Assembly: GCA_936942565.1 (NCBI GenBank)
Contig: CAKZJK010000098.1
Coordinates: 1 to 32,799, forward strand
Source: an uncultured Caulobacter sp.
GTDB lineage: Bacteria > Pseudomonadota > Alphaproteobacteria > Caulobacterales > Caulobacteraceae
Length of the DNA stretch: 32,799 bases
Reading direction: 5' to 3'
Part shown: one piece after another, positions 9,515 to 18,820 of the stretch
Numbering within the stretch: position 1 is the first letter of the stretch
How the letters are laid out: every line of letters starts with the position of its first letter
The notes under the pieces: generated by a model
The model's database searches: none
Told to the model about the DNA's origin: nothing
Seen by the model: the letters and a program-made list of their open reading frames with translations, nothing else
Position numbers and translations under genes: made by a program

Positions 9515-11638
9515 TTACCGCGTGACCTGAAGCTCGATCCCCAGAACCCGAGGTGGCGTGATGCTGGCGCGAGGCTCGCCCAGCGTGGGGAAGGCGTGGC
9601 CAATGTATCGCCGGTCGGTCAGGTTCCGGCCAAAGGCCGTCACGGACCACCGTCCGCTAGCTCCGCGAAGCGTGACGCGGCCGTTGAAGACCTGGGTCGG
9701 ATCGCGGGAGAACAGGGCCAGTTCTCCGGGCTGATGATAGATGCGGCTGGCGTGGACGTATTCGGCGCGGAAGATCAGGTCTCCCCCCTCGGTCATGGGG
9801 TGGCGATACTGGGCGTTGAGATTGACCTGCGCCTTGGGCGCTCTGTTCAGCCGCCCTCCGGAATAGTCGACCTGTGAAACGGGATCGACGAAGTGCTTGT
9901 AACGCGCGTCGAGGCGCGCGGCGCTGGCGGTTATCTCCAGGCGTGGGGTCGGACGGACGGCGAGTTCGAGTTCGGCTCCGTCGATGGTGGCGGTCGCCGC
10001 GTTGCGCACGATCAGGAAGCCGAGGCTGTCGGTCGTCCTGACCTGAAGGTTGCGGTAGTCATAGTGAAACAGGCTCGCATTGACTCGCAGGCGGCCGCCC
10101 TGGGAGGCGTGCTTGAGACCCGCCTCGTAGGCCTGAAGGGTCTCGGGCTCGAAGACGTTGGGCTTGGGAGACGTGATCAGGCTGACGGACGTCGAGCCGC
10201 CGCTCTTGAAGCCCTTCGAATAGCTGGCGTAGGCCAACAGATCGTGGCGAGGCCGATACTCCACGCCCAGCCGCGGCGACAGACTGGACCACGTCGTCTT
10301 CTGGCGCGACGGCGGATAAGAAACAAACAGGGGCGGCAGGTCGACCGTGAACTGCTGAAGGAAATCGAACCGCTTCGACTCCCGGCTCCAGCGAAGCCCC
10401 CCCGAAACCGAAAGGGTGTCGGTCAGCCGATAGCGAGCGTCGCCGAAGACGGCCACCGCGACAGTGCGATTGGCCCCGGTGATGTGTTGCGTCGTCGGGC
10501 TGGGCAGACCGAAATTGGCCGTGAAATCGAGATAGATTGGACTTCGGGTGTTGGCCCGTTCGGTGAAGCCGTAGACACCGCCGAGCCATTGCAGGCGGCC
10601 CTCCCCGTCCGAAGCCACCCGCAGTTCCTGACTGAACTGGGTCGTGCGGTCGAATTGGCTGAAGCGGATGGCGTTCAGCGGCGAGGCGTCGGTGTCGATC
10701 ACGTTCGACAGCCTGGCCTTGCGATACCCGCTGATCGAGGTGACCCGCGCGCCGTTCAGGTCGTAGCTCGCCTCCAGCGCGGCGCCCCAGGTCCTTCGGT
10801 CTTCTCGCGGCGACGCATCCAGGGCGATGCGCTTCGGATCGAAGCTCGGGCTCGCGCTGTTGTGGAGCACGACCGGCATGTCGTGCTCGTTCAGGTCCAC
10901 GCTGATTTGAACGTCCAACGCCGCGCTCGGCCGCCAGCGCAGCGCGCCGCGGATGGTGAAGGTGCGCTGGGGATCCAAGTCCTTGCCCGTGAGAACATTG
11001 GTCGTATAGCCGTCGCGCCCGCTCGCCGCGAGCGCCAGCTTTCCAAACCATGCCCCGCCCAGCGGGCCCGCGACCAGCCCCTGCGCGCCCCAGACGTTGA
11101 AGCCGCCGACCCGCGCGCTCGCCTCCGCGGCGAGAACCTCGCTGGGTCGCCGGGTCACGACATTGATGGCCCCGCCCGTGGCGTTGCGGCCGTAGAGCGT
11201 CCCTTGCGGACCGCGCAGAACCTCGATCCGCTCGACATCCACCAGGTCGAAGAGATTCATGTATGGGCGCGCGAGATAGACGCCGTCGAGATAGATGGCG
11301 ATCGGCGCGTCCGCCCCGATGCCAAGATCGTTCTGCCCGACCCCGCGTATGGAAATCGGCACCGCGCCCTGCCCTTCGCCCGTGCCGATCGTCAGACCCG
11401 GCGTATAGGCCGCCAGATCGCTTATGTCGCGCACGCCGCTGCCGGAAAGTTGTTGGCTGGTAAAGGCCGAGACGGCCAGTGGCGTGTCCTGAAGCCGGGT
11501 CCTGAAGTGGGTCGCCGTTATGGTGATCTCGTCCACGCCGTCGTTGGACGATTGGGCGGCGCACGGCGTGGCCACGACACCGATCGCCAGAACCACGCCC
11601 GGCAGGGCGAACCCTCGACAATGGTTCGAGCCTCGCAT
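9515..11638 (-). CDS. TonB-dependent receptor
   Basis: Signal peptide (MRGSNHCRGFALPGVVLAIGVVATPCAAQ), plug motif (VDVERIEVLRGPQGTLYGRNATGGAINVVTRRPSE), C-terminal barrel. ORF track start is 11668. Confidence 0.94.
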   Translation of the reverse strand: MRGSNHCRGFALPGVVLAIGVVATPCAAQSSNDGVDEITITATHFRTRLQDTPLAVSAFTSQQLSGSGVRDISDLAAYTPGLTIGTGEGQGAVPISIRGVGQNDLGIGADAPIAIYLDGVYLARPYMNLFDLVDVERIEVLRGPQGTLYGRNATGGAINVVTRRPSEVLAAEASARVGGFNVWGAQGLVAGPLGGAWFGKLALAASGRDGYTTNVLTGKDLDPQRTFTIRGALRWRPSAALDVQISVDLNEHDMPVVLHNSASPSFDPKRIALDASPREDRRTWGAALEASYDLNGARVTSISGYRKARLSNVIDTDASPLNAIRFSQFDRTTQFSQELRVASDGEGRLQWLGGVYGFTERANTRSPIYLDFTANFGLPSPTTQHITGANRTVAVAVFGDARYRLTDTLSVSGGLRWSRESKRFDFLQQFTVDLPPLFVSYPPSRQKTTWSSLSPRLGVEYRPRHDLLAYASYSKGFKSGGSTSVSLITSPKPNVFEPETLQAYEAGLKHASQGGRLRVNASLFHYDYRNLQVRTTDSLGFLIVRNAATATIDGAELELAVRPTPRLEITASAARLDARYKHFVDPVSQVDYSGGRLNRAPKAQVNLNAQYRHPMTEGGDLIFRAEYVHASRIYHQPGELALFSRDPTQVFNGRVTLRGASGRWSVTAFGRNLTDRRYIGHAFPTLGEPRASITPPRVLGIELQVTR

Positions 11639-11758
11639 TCCCCCTCCCCCGACATCGGTGCAAGTCACCGCGCGGCCGGCGGCCCCATCCGCCCGCGCGA
11701 CCTCAGCCTAGCCCAGGCGCCCGCGCGACGTTGGGCGGTATTGGTCGCGCCGCGCTAG

Positions 11759-11787
11759 ACCATGGTCGAACGAAGCTCGACCATGGT
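11759..11787. repeat. Perfect 11-bp inverted repeat, possible operator
   Basis: ACCATGGTCGA-acgaagc-TCGACCATGGT, in the intergenic region upstream of the minus-strand TBDR. Confidence 0.7.
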
Positions 11788-11833
11788 TGAGGCATGGCGG
11801 CCAGCTTCGCGCCTGGGGCGACCCGCTCGCGCG

Positions 11834-12511
11834 TCAGGCGCCCGCTCTCGCCACCGCCTGGGCCTTTTGGAAGCTCTCCATCACGGCGACGTAGTTGGGC
11901 GCGACCAGACCATAGAGCTTGGCCAGTTCGGCGGCCTCGGGGCGGACCCAGGTGCGATGGAGTTCGCTCAGCAGGGCGTTGGTGGAGGTCGGCTTGACCC
12001 CGCCCTGGACAAAGCGGGCCAGGCTGGTGCGCGAGGCCATCTCGCTCGGATCGCCCGAGGCGTCGACAACGGCGTAGACGTCGTAGCCCGCCACCACCGC
12101 GTCGAGGGCGGGGAACATCACGCAGACACTGGTCCAGACCCCGGCCATGATCAGCGTCTTGCGGCCGGTGGCCTGGACTTGCGCGACGAAGTCGCCGTTG
12201 TCCCAGGCGTTCACCTCGCCCTTGCGGGATACGTAGATCGCGTGCGGAGCGTGTTCGTGAATCTCCGGCATCAGCGGTCCGTTCGATCCCGCCGGCTCGG
12301 ACGCGGTCGTGATCACGGGGATCTTCAGCAAGGTCGCGAGACGAGCGATCATTTCGACATTGCGTCGAAGATCGGCCACGGGGATGTCCTTGACCGTCTG
12401 GAAGAGACCCGACTGGTGATCCAGCAGCAGGATCACCGCGTCGGCGGGGTTGATCAGGGCCGCGCCACCGCCCGTGGGCAGGACTCTCGATTTCTGGTTC
12501 GGCGACGTCAT
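11834..12511 (-). CDS. Isochorismatase-family (YcaC-like) cysteine hydrolase
   Basis: VILLLDHQSGLF (Asp), VSRKGEVNAWDNGDF (Lys), GVWTSVCVMFPALDAVVAGYDVYAVVDASGD (Cys). Start refined to 12511 (MTSPNQKSR). Confidence 0.9.
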   Translation of the reverse strand: MTSPNQKSRVLPTGGGAALINPADAVILLLDHQSGLFQTVKDIPVADLRRNVEMIARLATLLKIPVITTASEPAGSNGPLMPEIHEHAPHAIYVSRKGEVNAWDNGDFVAQVQATGRKTLIMAGVWTSVCVMFPALDAVVAGYDVYAVVDASGDPSEMASRTSLARFVQGGVKPTSTNALLSELHRTWVRPEAAELAKLYGLVAPNYVAVMESFQKAQAVARAGA

Positions 12512-12618
12512 CGGATTTCCTTGCGTGGGGAGTCTGAAGCTCTGGGATCGCGCGCGGGCGGCGCCCAGACGCAAGCCCCGCGCCAATGCAGTCTCGCCCG
12601 GGATCGCGACCTCATCCA

Positions 12619-12632
12619 GTAAAGCGCGGTAA
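12619..12632 (-). promoter_or_regulatory. Two 10-bp-phased TTAC repeats (site C) upstream of the isochorismatase-family gene
   Basis: Minus strand TTACCGCGCTTTAC, identical to the 14-nt cores of sites B and E. GAGACT (12595-12590, minus) starts after 23 nt. Confidence 0.65.
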
Positions 12633-12739
12633 ATTCCCGCGCCCAGCCCCGCATCATCTATTACGGCGGCGTAAAATTTCAGCGGCTTGATACAATAGTT
12701 CGACGCCAGCCCGATCCGCTGGACGCCAATTCATGGCCT

Positions 12740-12763
12740 TGACCGCGCTTTACCACGCCTAAC
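12740..12763 (+). promoter_or_regulatory. Three 10-bp-phased repeats (site D) upstream of the exported hydrolase
   Basis: TGACCGCGCT|TTACCACGCC|TAAC; TACTCC (12787-12792) starts after 23 nt; start codon at 12910. Confidence 0.65.
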
Positions 12764-12909
12764 CAGCGCGGCATCCCCATTGGGAATACTCCTTTGGCGA
12801 TCTCATCGCCCTGGCGGCGGGCGCGTCCAAGTAATCGCGCCGCCAGAAACGCCACGCATCGGGGCCGTGGCTCGGCCTTGCCCTCCCCCGAATTTCCCAG
12901 GAGACTTCC

Positions 12910-13884
12910 ATGACCCGCCTGTTGACCTCTCTGGCGCTCGCCGCCGCCACCCTCGCGGTCGCGCCGCCCGTCCACGCCGCCACGGCTCCCAAGGCCGCCG
13001 TCAGCCGCCCGACGCCGCCCGTCATCCACTATCGTGTCGCCACCGTCGACGGCGTGAAGGTGTTCTATCGCGAGGCCGGCCCGGCCAACGGGCCCGTCGT
13101 GCTGCTGCTGCACGGGTTTCCGACCTCGTCGCACATGTTTCGCAACCTGATCCCGCTTCTGGCCGACAAGTATCGGGTCATCGCCCCGGACTACCCGGGC
13201 TACGGCCAGAGCGACGCGCCTGACCATACCCAGTTCTCCTACACCTTCGCCAACCAGGCGGACGTCATCGACAAGCTGGCGACCCAGCTCGGTCTCAAGC
13301 GCTACACCATGTACGTCATGGATTACGGCGCCCCGATCGGTTACCGCCTGGCGCTGAAGCATCCCGAGCGGGTCAGCGGCCTGATCGTGCAGAACGGCAA
13401 CGCCTACAACGAAGGCCTGCAATCACCGTTCTGGGATCCGATCAAGGTCTACTGGAAGGACCGCTCGCAAAAGAACCGCGACGCGCTGAACAACCTCGTC
13501 ACCCTGGACATCACCAAGTTCCAGTACACCGACGGCATGGGCGACGTGGCGCGGATCAGCCCCGACAACTGGGTGCACGACCAAGCTCTGCTGGACCGGC
13601 CAGGCAACCGCGACATCCAGCTGGACATGCTCGGTGACTACGGCTCGAACGTGCCGTTCTATCCCGACTTCCAGAAGTTCTTCCGCGATCGTCAGCCGCC
13701 GACGCTGATCGTCTGGGGCAAGAACGACAAGATCTTCCCCGAGGAAGGCGCCCACCCCTATCTGCGCGATCTGCCCAACGCCGAGATTCACATCCTCGAC
13801 AGCGGCCACTTCGCCCTCGAGGACCGTCTCGATGTGATGGCGCCGCTCATCCACGACTTCCTCGACCGGAAGGTCAAAAACTAG
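12910..13884 (+). CDS. Alpha/beta hydrolase, epoxide hydrolase/dehalogenase-like, with signal peptide
   Basis: [23 protein letters not shown] signal; [41 protein letters not shown] elbow (Asp); DSGHFALED (His). Paralogue of 8539-9411. Confidence 0.92.
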   Translation: MTRLLTSLALAAATLAVAPPVHAATAPKAAVSRPTPPVIHYRVATVDGVKVFYREAGPANGPVVLLLHGFPTSSHMFRNLIPLLADKYRVIAPDYPGYGQSDAPDHTQFSYTFANQADVIDKLATQLGLKRYTMYVMDYGAPIGYRLALKHPERVSGLIVQNGNAYNEGLQSPFWDPIKVYWKDRSQKNRDALNNLVTLDITKFQYTDGMGDVARISPDNWVHDQALLDRPGNRDIQLDMLGDYGSNVPFYPDFQKFFRDRQPPTLIVWGKNDKIFPEEGAHPYLRDLPNAEIHILDSGHFALEDRLDVMAPLIHDFLDRKVKN

Positions 13885-13906
13885 GACCCTTCCGCCTGCT
13901 TCGAAG

Positions 13907-13935
13907 TATCCGCGATGCTCATCGCGTCGCGGATA
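13907..13935. terminator. Hairpin between convergent genes, possible bidirectional terminator
   Basis: TATCCGCGA-tgctcatcgcg-TCGCGGATA, perfect 9-bp stem; overlaps the 3' end of the winged-helix gene. Weak T tract. Confidence 0.5.
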
Positions 13936-14515
13936 TTTCGCCGAGATGCTTGGCGAAGATGTCCTCGATCCAGGCCTCGTCGCGCGGTGTCAGCTCCACG
14001 AACAGAACCCGACGCGGCGGCGCGCCGGCCTTCGCGGCGTCGGTGCCGTCGGGGAGCTCGATGACCCCCGACCGCATGGTCCGCGCCAGCAGGGCCAGGG
14101 CCTCCTCAAGGCCGCTTGGCATCGACGGGGCGGACACTGGTTCGACCTCCGCCGCGATGGCCCGAACCGAGACGTTCCCAGTCGTTGACGCCTCGCTCCT
14201 CTTCACGGGAGCGATGAAGCGGTAGCCACGACCATTCACGGTCGCGATGTACCTCGCGGCGTCGACGTCGTCGTTCAAGGCGCGGCGCAGCGCGGCGATA
14301 TGGACCTTGAGATTGCCCTCGACCACGGTGGTGCTGGGCCAGGCTTCTTCGATCAGCTCGTTCTTGGTCAGGACCTCGCCGGGCCGCTGGACAAAGGCGG
14401 CCAGGAGATCGAGCGCGCGGCATCCGACCCGAACCACCTCGCCATCCCTCAGGAGCAGCTGTCGCCCAGGCGCGAAAACGTAGGCGTCGAAGGAAAAGGA
14501 CGGCGCGGGGGTCAT
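13919..14515 (-). CDS. Winged-helix (OmpR/ToxR trans_reg_C-type) DNA-binding regulator without receiver domain
   Basis: RQLLLRDGEVVRVGCRALDLLAAFVQRPGEVLTKNELIEEAWPSTTVVEGNLKVHIAALRRALNDDVDAARYIATVNGRGYRFIAPV. C-terminus has no obvious receiver or TM segment. Confidence 0.9.
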   Translation of the reverse strand: MTPAPSFSFDAYVFAPGRQLLLRDGEVVRVGCRALDLLAAFVQRPGEVLTKNELIEEAWPSTTVVEGNLKVHIAALRRALNDDVDAARYIATVNGRGYRFIAPVKRSEASTTGNVSVRAIAAEVEPVSAPSMPSGLEEALALLARTMRSGVIELPDGTDAAKAGAPPRRVLFVELTPRDEAWIEDIFAKHLGEISATR

Positions 14516-14918
14516 GGAACCATGGCCCGGCGGGAGAGCGGACGAGCGGCCGCGGCGCGCGGAAGGGCGGATTTCGGAACGCTCGACACCCCACCCTCCG
14601 TTTTCAACCGAACCGGGAAAAGGTACCGCGCCGCGCCGGGGGGCTTCAATTTATCGATGGTCGCGCCGTGCTGGACGGAAGGCGAACCGTACTCGACCTT
14701 CGTCGAGTTGACGCCGCGGGCCGGCGAAGGCCTACCATCGATCTCGCGGAGAGCTGGCTGGCCAAGACGTCGGGCTCGCCGCTCTTGGGCGAAGCCCGCG
14801 CTCCCGTCCGGCGAACTAGACCATCGTCGAGCCTGGATAGTCCTTTGGTCGAGATGGAAGCCGCGGCGGGATCGCGCTAGGTTGCGCCACGCTGGAGAGT
14901 TAGGACAAAGGGCTCCTT

Positions 14919-17900
14919 TTGCCAACGCCGCACCTCAGCCACCCCACAGCCAAAAGCCTCGGACAGGACCCGCTCCTCGGCGACCTCGAGCGGCTGGGCG
15001 AGCTGTCGGACGCCTGGCTGGGCTTGGACCCGACCTCCATCGCCGAGAGCGTGCTGGAGACCTTGCTCGACATGCTGGCGCTGGACTTCGTGGGCCTTCG
15101 CTTCAGCGACGGCGCGCACGTCTTTCTGCGCGTCGGACAAGAGTTCGGCGCGATCGCCTCATTCGACGAAATCCGCAACGCCCTGCCCCCCGCGGCGGAG
15201 AGCGTGTCCCCCGACGACGTCGTGGTAATCGGCCAGGCCCCTGTCGCGGTGTTTCGATGCCCCTTGGGTATCGGCGCGAGCCTGGGCGAGATCATCGCCG
15301 GAGCGCGACGGCCGGGTTTTCCGGATTCGCTCGATCGGTCCAAGCTCAAGCTCGCCGCGATCCAGACCAGCCTCGCCTGTCGCGAGACGCGGGAGCTGAA
15401 TGATCGCAAGACGCCTCCCGACACTCGTGACAAGCCGCTGTCCGAGCAAGACCTGGCCGAGAGTGAGTGGCGTCTCAACCTGACCATCAACACGATCCCG
15501 ACCATGGCGTGGTCGACGACCGCCGATGGGCTGATCGACTTCTGCAACCAAAACTTCGTGGACTTCGTCGGTTGGACCGCCGAGGACATCAGCGGCCAAG
15601 GCTTCTGGCCGATCTTCCACCCCGACGACGTCGAGCATCTCCTGTCCGAATGGCAGGACATCATGGCGACCAAGCGCCCTCGCGATGTCGAGGGCCGCAT
15701 CCGTCGCGCCGACGGCGAATACCGCTGGTTCGTGCTGCGCCAGAACCCGCTGCTCGACGCCGACGGAAACGTGATCAAGTGGTACGGGGCCGGGGCCGAC
15801 ATCGAGGATCGCAAACGGGCGGAGCGGGCGCTGGAGGAGGCTCAGGCGGCCCTGGTGGCCAGCGAACGGAACCTCAACCTGATCATCAATTCCCTGCCCG
15901 TCCTGGTCTGGTCGGCCCGTCCCGACGGCAGCGCCGACTTCATCAATCAGAGCTGGCGAGACTATGCCGGCGAACCAGCGGACAAGATCCTCGAGTGGGG
16001 CTTTCTCGACCTCTATCATCCCGACGACGTGGAAGGGATGATGGAGACCTGGACGCGGGACATCACCCACGGCGACCAAACGGCGCTAAAGGGGCGCGTT
16101 CGCGGCGCGGATGGCCAGTATCGCTGGTTCTACTTCGCGGGCCGAAAGATCACCGACGCCAACGGCATGGTCCGTTGGTTCGGCGTGAACGTCGACATCG
16201 AGGATCTGCAGCGGGCCGAGGACGCGCTTCGGGCCAGCGAGGCGGCCCTGCGCGAGAGCGAACGGGCCTTGAACCTGATGCTCGACGCCATCCCCTGCAT
16301 GGCGTGGTCGGCCACGGCCGAAGGCCACGTCGACTCCGTCAACAAGCAGTTCGGCGACTTCGTGGGCATGACCGCCGAAGAGGTTCTACGGGCCGGCTTC
16401 CACGCCCAGTTTCACCCTGACGACGTCGACAGAATGTTCGTCGAGTGGAAGGCCATGATGGCCACGAAGCAAGGCGGCGACATCGAAGGCCGCTCGCTGA
16501 GGGCGGACGGCGAGTATCGGTGGCTGATGTGCCGCTGCAGCCCTCTGCTGAACACCGACGGAGACGTGGTTCGCTGGTACGGCGTCAACCTCGATATCGA
16601 GGATCGCAAGCGCGCGGAGGCCGCTCTGCGAGCGAGCGAGCAAAATCTCAGTCTGATCCTAGACTCGCTTCCGGTGCTGACGTGGTCCGCCAGGGACGAC
16701 GGCAGCGCGGATTTCGTCAACCAGCGCTACCTCGAGTACGTGGGCCTGCCGGCCGAGGACATCCTCGAGTTCGGCTTCGCCAACCTCCTTCACCCCGACG
16801 ACGTCGACGGCCTGATGGAAGATTGGAATGAAAAACAGAACGGCGCTCGCGTGTCGCTCGCCCAAGGCAGAATTCGTCGGTTCGACGGCGAGTATCGATG
16901 GTTCTATTTCTCGGGTCAGAAATTCGCCGACGCCAACGGCGCCGAGCGCTGGTTTGGGGTGAACCTGGATATCGAGGACCTCAAGCGCACCGAGGCGGCG
17001 CTCAAGGCCAGCGAGGCGGCGCTTCGCAGCAACGAGTTGCGATTGCAGCATATCATCAACGCGGTGCCGGGGCTCGTTTGGTCCGCCGACGCGGACGGGA
17101 CCATCACGTTCCTGAGCCAGCAGTACTTGAACTACATCGGTCTGGACGCCGAGCGGGCTCGTGAAGGCGGCTGGCGAGACGCGCTCCACCCCGAGGACGC
17201 CGAGGGCCTGTTGGCGGCGTGGGATCTGGCGTTCACCGAGGGGCGGGCCAACGAACATGAAGCCAGATTGCGCAAATCCGACGGCAGCTACCGTTGGATG
17301 TTGTTCCAAGCGAGCCCGTCGTTCGACGACGCGGGACGGCTCGCCGGCTGGTTTGGCGTCAACATCGACATCGAAAATCGCAAGCGCGTCGTCGAGGACT
17401 TGCGCCAAAGCCAGAACCATCTGGCTCACATGACGCGCATGACGGCCATGGGCGAACTGGCGGTATCGATCGCTCACGAGGTCAACCAGCCCTTGATGGC
17501 GATCGTCACCAACGCCGGGGCGTGTCTGAGATGGCTGAATGGCGAAGAGCCGGATTTGACGATGGCGCGTCAGGCGGCCGAGCGGATCGTGCGGGACGGA
17601 CACCGCGCCGGCGACATCATCACGAGCCTGCGTAACCTGGCGCGAAAATCCGCGCCGCGCATGGACAGCGTCCACCTGGAGCAAGTCATCCAAGTGGTGC
17701 TGGCGCTGCTCCAGGGCGAGCTGCAGCGCAAGGGGGTTGTCGCCAAGACGCAGCTTGAAATGGGCTCGCTGACCATCCTGGGCGACGTCACCCAGTTGCA
17801 GCAGGTGGTGCTCAATCTGGTCATGAACGCGATCGAAGCCATGGCCGCCCTCGATGACGGCCCTCGCCGGCTCACCGTGCGCGCTCAGGTTCGCAAGGGC

Positions 17901-18140
17901 GAGGCGCTGGTGAGCGTCGGCGACACGGGGCCAGGCCTTGGCGACGATACCGATCGACCGTTCGAAGCCTTCTTCAGCACGAAGGCCGAGGGCATAGGCA
18001 TGGGCCTGTCGATCTGCCGTTCGATCATCGAAGCGCACGGGGGCGAGATCTGGGCCTGCAACAACGGGACCAGGGGCAGCGTGTTCAGCTTCACCCTCCC
18101 TCTGGCGGAAAGAAACAGCGTTGATCGACTCTACAATTAA
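14919..18140 (+). CDS. Soluble multi-PAS sensor histidine kinase (about five PAS domains, HisKA, HATPase)
   Basis: TTG start as in the ORF track (uncertain). Five repeated PAS/PAC blocks from about 15462; HisKA MGELAVSIAHEVNQPLMAIVTNAGACLRWL; HATPase LNLVMNAIEAM, GDTGPGL, GIGMGLSICRSIIEAHGGEIW. No TM helices apparent. Confidence 0.93.
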   Translation: MPTPHLSHPTAKSLGQDPLLGDLERLGELSDAWLGLDPTSIAESVLETLLDMLALDFVGLRFSDGAHVFLRVGQEFGAIASFDEIRNALPPAAESVSPDDVVVIGQAPVAVFRCPLGIGASLGEIIAGARRPGFPDSLDRSKLKLAAIQTSLACRETRELNDRKTPPDTRDKPLSEQDLAESEWRLNLTINTIPTMAWSTTADGLIDFCNQNFVDFVGWTAEDISGQGFWPIFHPDDVEHLLSEWQDIMATKRPRDVEGRIRRADGEYRWFVLRQNPLLDADGNVIKWYGAGADIEDRKRAERALEEAQAALVASERNLNLIINSLPVLVWSARPDGSADFINQSWRDYAGEPADKILEWGFLDLYHPDDVEGMMETWTRDITHGDQTALKGRVRGADGQYRWFYFAGRKITDANGMVRWFGVNVDIEDLQRAEDALRASEAALRESERALNLMLDAIPCMAWSATAEGHVDSVNKQFGDFVGMTAEEVLRAGFHAQFHPDDVDRMFVEWKAMMATKQGGDIEGRSLRADGEYRWLMCRCSPLLNTDGDVVRWYGVNLDIEDRKRAEAALRASEQNLSLILDSLPVLTWSARDDGSADFVNQRYLEYVGLPAEDILEFGFANLLHPDDVDGLMEDWNEKQNGARVSLAQGRIRRFDGEYRWFYFSGQKFADANGAERWFGVNLDIEDLKRTEAALKASEAALRSNELRLQHIINAVPGLVWSADADGTITFLSQQYLNYIGLDAERAREGGWRDALHPEDAEGLLAAWDLAFTEGRANEHEARLRKSDGSYRWMLFQASPSFDDAGRLAGWFGVNIDIENRKRVVEDLRQSQNHLAHMTRMTAMGELAVSIAHEVNQPLMAIVTNAGACLRWLNGEEPDLTMARQAAERIVRDGHRAGDIITSLRNLARKSAPRMDSVHLEQVIQVVLALLQGELQRKGVVAKTQLEMGSLTILGDVTQLQQVVLNLVMNAIEAMAALDDGPRRLTVRAQVRKGEALVSVGDTGPGLGDDTDRPFEAFFSTKAEGIGMGLSICRSIIEAHGGEIWACNNGTRGSVFSFTLPLAERNSVDRLYN

Positions 18141-18771
18141 CGAAGACGCCGGGGCACGCTTTGTCGCCGTCATCGACGATGACGAAAGCGTTCGCGAAGC
18201 TCTCCGCGGACTTTTCCAATCGGTGGGGCTGCAAACCAAGATCTTCGGCTCGGTGCAGGCTTTCGTTGACGCGGGCGGATTGAAGCAAGCCGCTTGCATC
18301 GTGCTGGATATTCGCCTTCCCGGGCGCAGCGGCCTCGAATTCCTCGAGGTCCTGGCCAGAAGCGGCGCGGCCCAGTCGGTCGTGCTCATCAGCGGCCATG
18401 TCGACGTCCAAATGGCCGTTCGCGCGATGAAGGCCGGCGCGGTCGATGTCCTGACCAAGCCAGTGCGCGAGCAGGATCTTCTCGAGGCGGTGAACAGAGC
18501 CATCGGCGCGGATCAGCAGCGTCGCGAGGAGGCCAAGGGCGACGCGGCCTTGCGCGCGCGGCGCCAGAGTCTGTCCGACCGAGAGCGTCAGGTTTTCGCT
18601 CTGGTGGCGGCGGGATTGCTCAACAAGCAAATCGCCCAGCGTGTCGCGATCACCGAAGCGACGGTGAAACTGCACCGCAGTCAGGTCATGAAGAAAATGG
18701 GGGCCGAGTCACTGCCCGATCTGGTGCGCATGGCCGACCGGCTGGCCAAGACGGACGGCTCGGAGCACTAA
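18121..18771 (+). CDS. FixJ-like response regulator with LuxR-type HTH
   Basis: VAVIDDDESVREALRGLFQ, IVLDIRLPGRSGLEFLEVL, ISGHVDVQMAVRAMKAGAVDVLTKP, LSDRERQVFALVAAGLLNKQIAQRVAITEATVKLHRSQVMKKMG. TTG start overlaps the kinase 3' end. Confidence 0.92.
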   Translation: MIDSTINEDAGARFVAVIDDDESVREALRGLFQSVGLQTKIFGSVQAFVDAGGLKQAACIVLDIRLPGRSGLEFLEVLARSGAAQSVVLISGHVDVQMAVRAMKAGAVDVLTKPVREQDLLEAVNRAIGADQQRREEAKGDAALRARRQSLSDRERQVFALVAAGLLNKQIAQRVAITEATVKLHRSQVMKKMGAESLPDLVRMADRLAKTDGSEH

Positions 18772-18820
18772 CCCGGCGGGAGACGGCGGCGAGGCCCGGC
18801 CCCACCACCGTCATGCGGCG

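Noticed and set aside
14300-15403. 367-aa + strand ORF spanning the winged-helix gene start and the kinase N-terminus
   Set aside because: Arg/Pro/Ala-rich low-complexity translation overlapping two well-supported genes in other frames; treated as an artefact.
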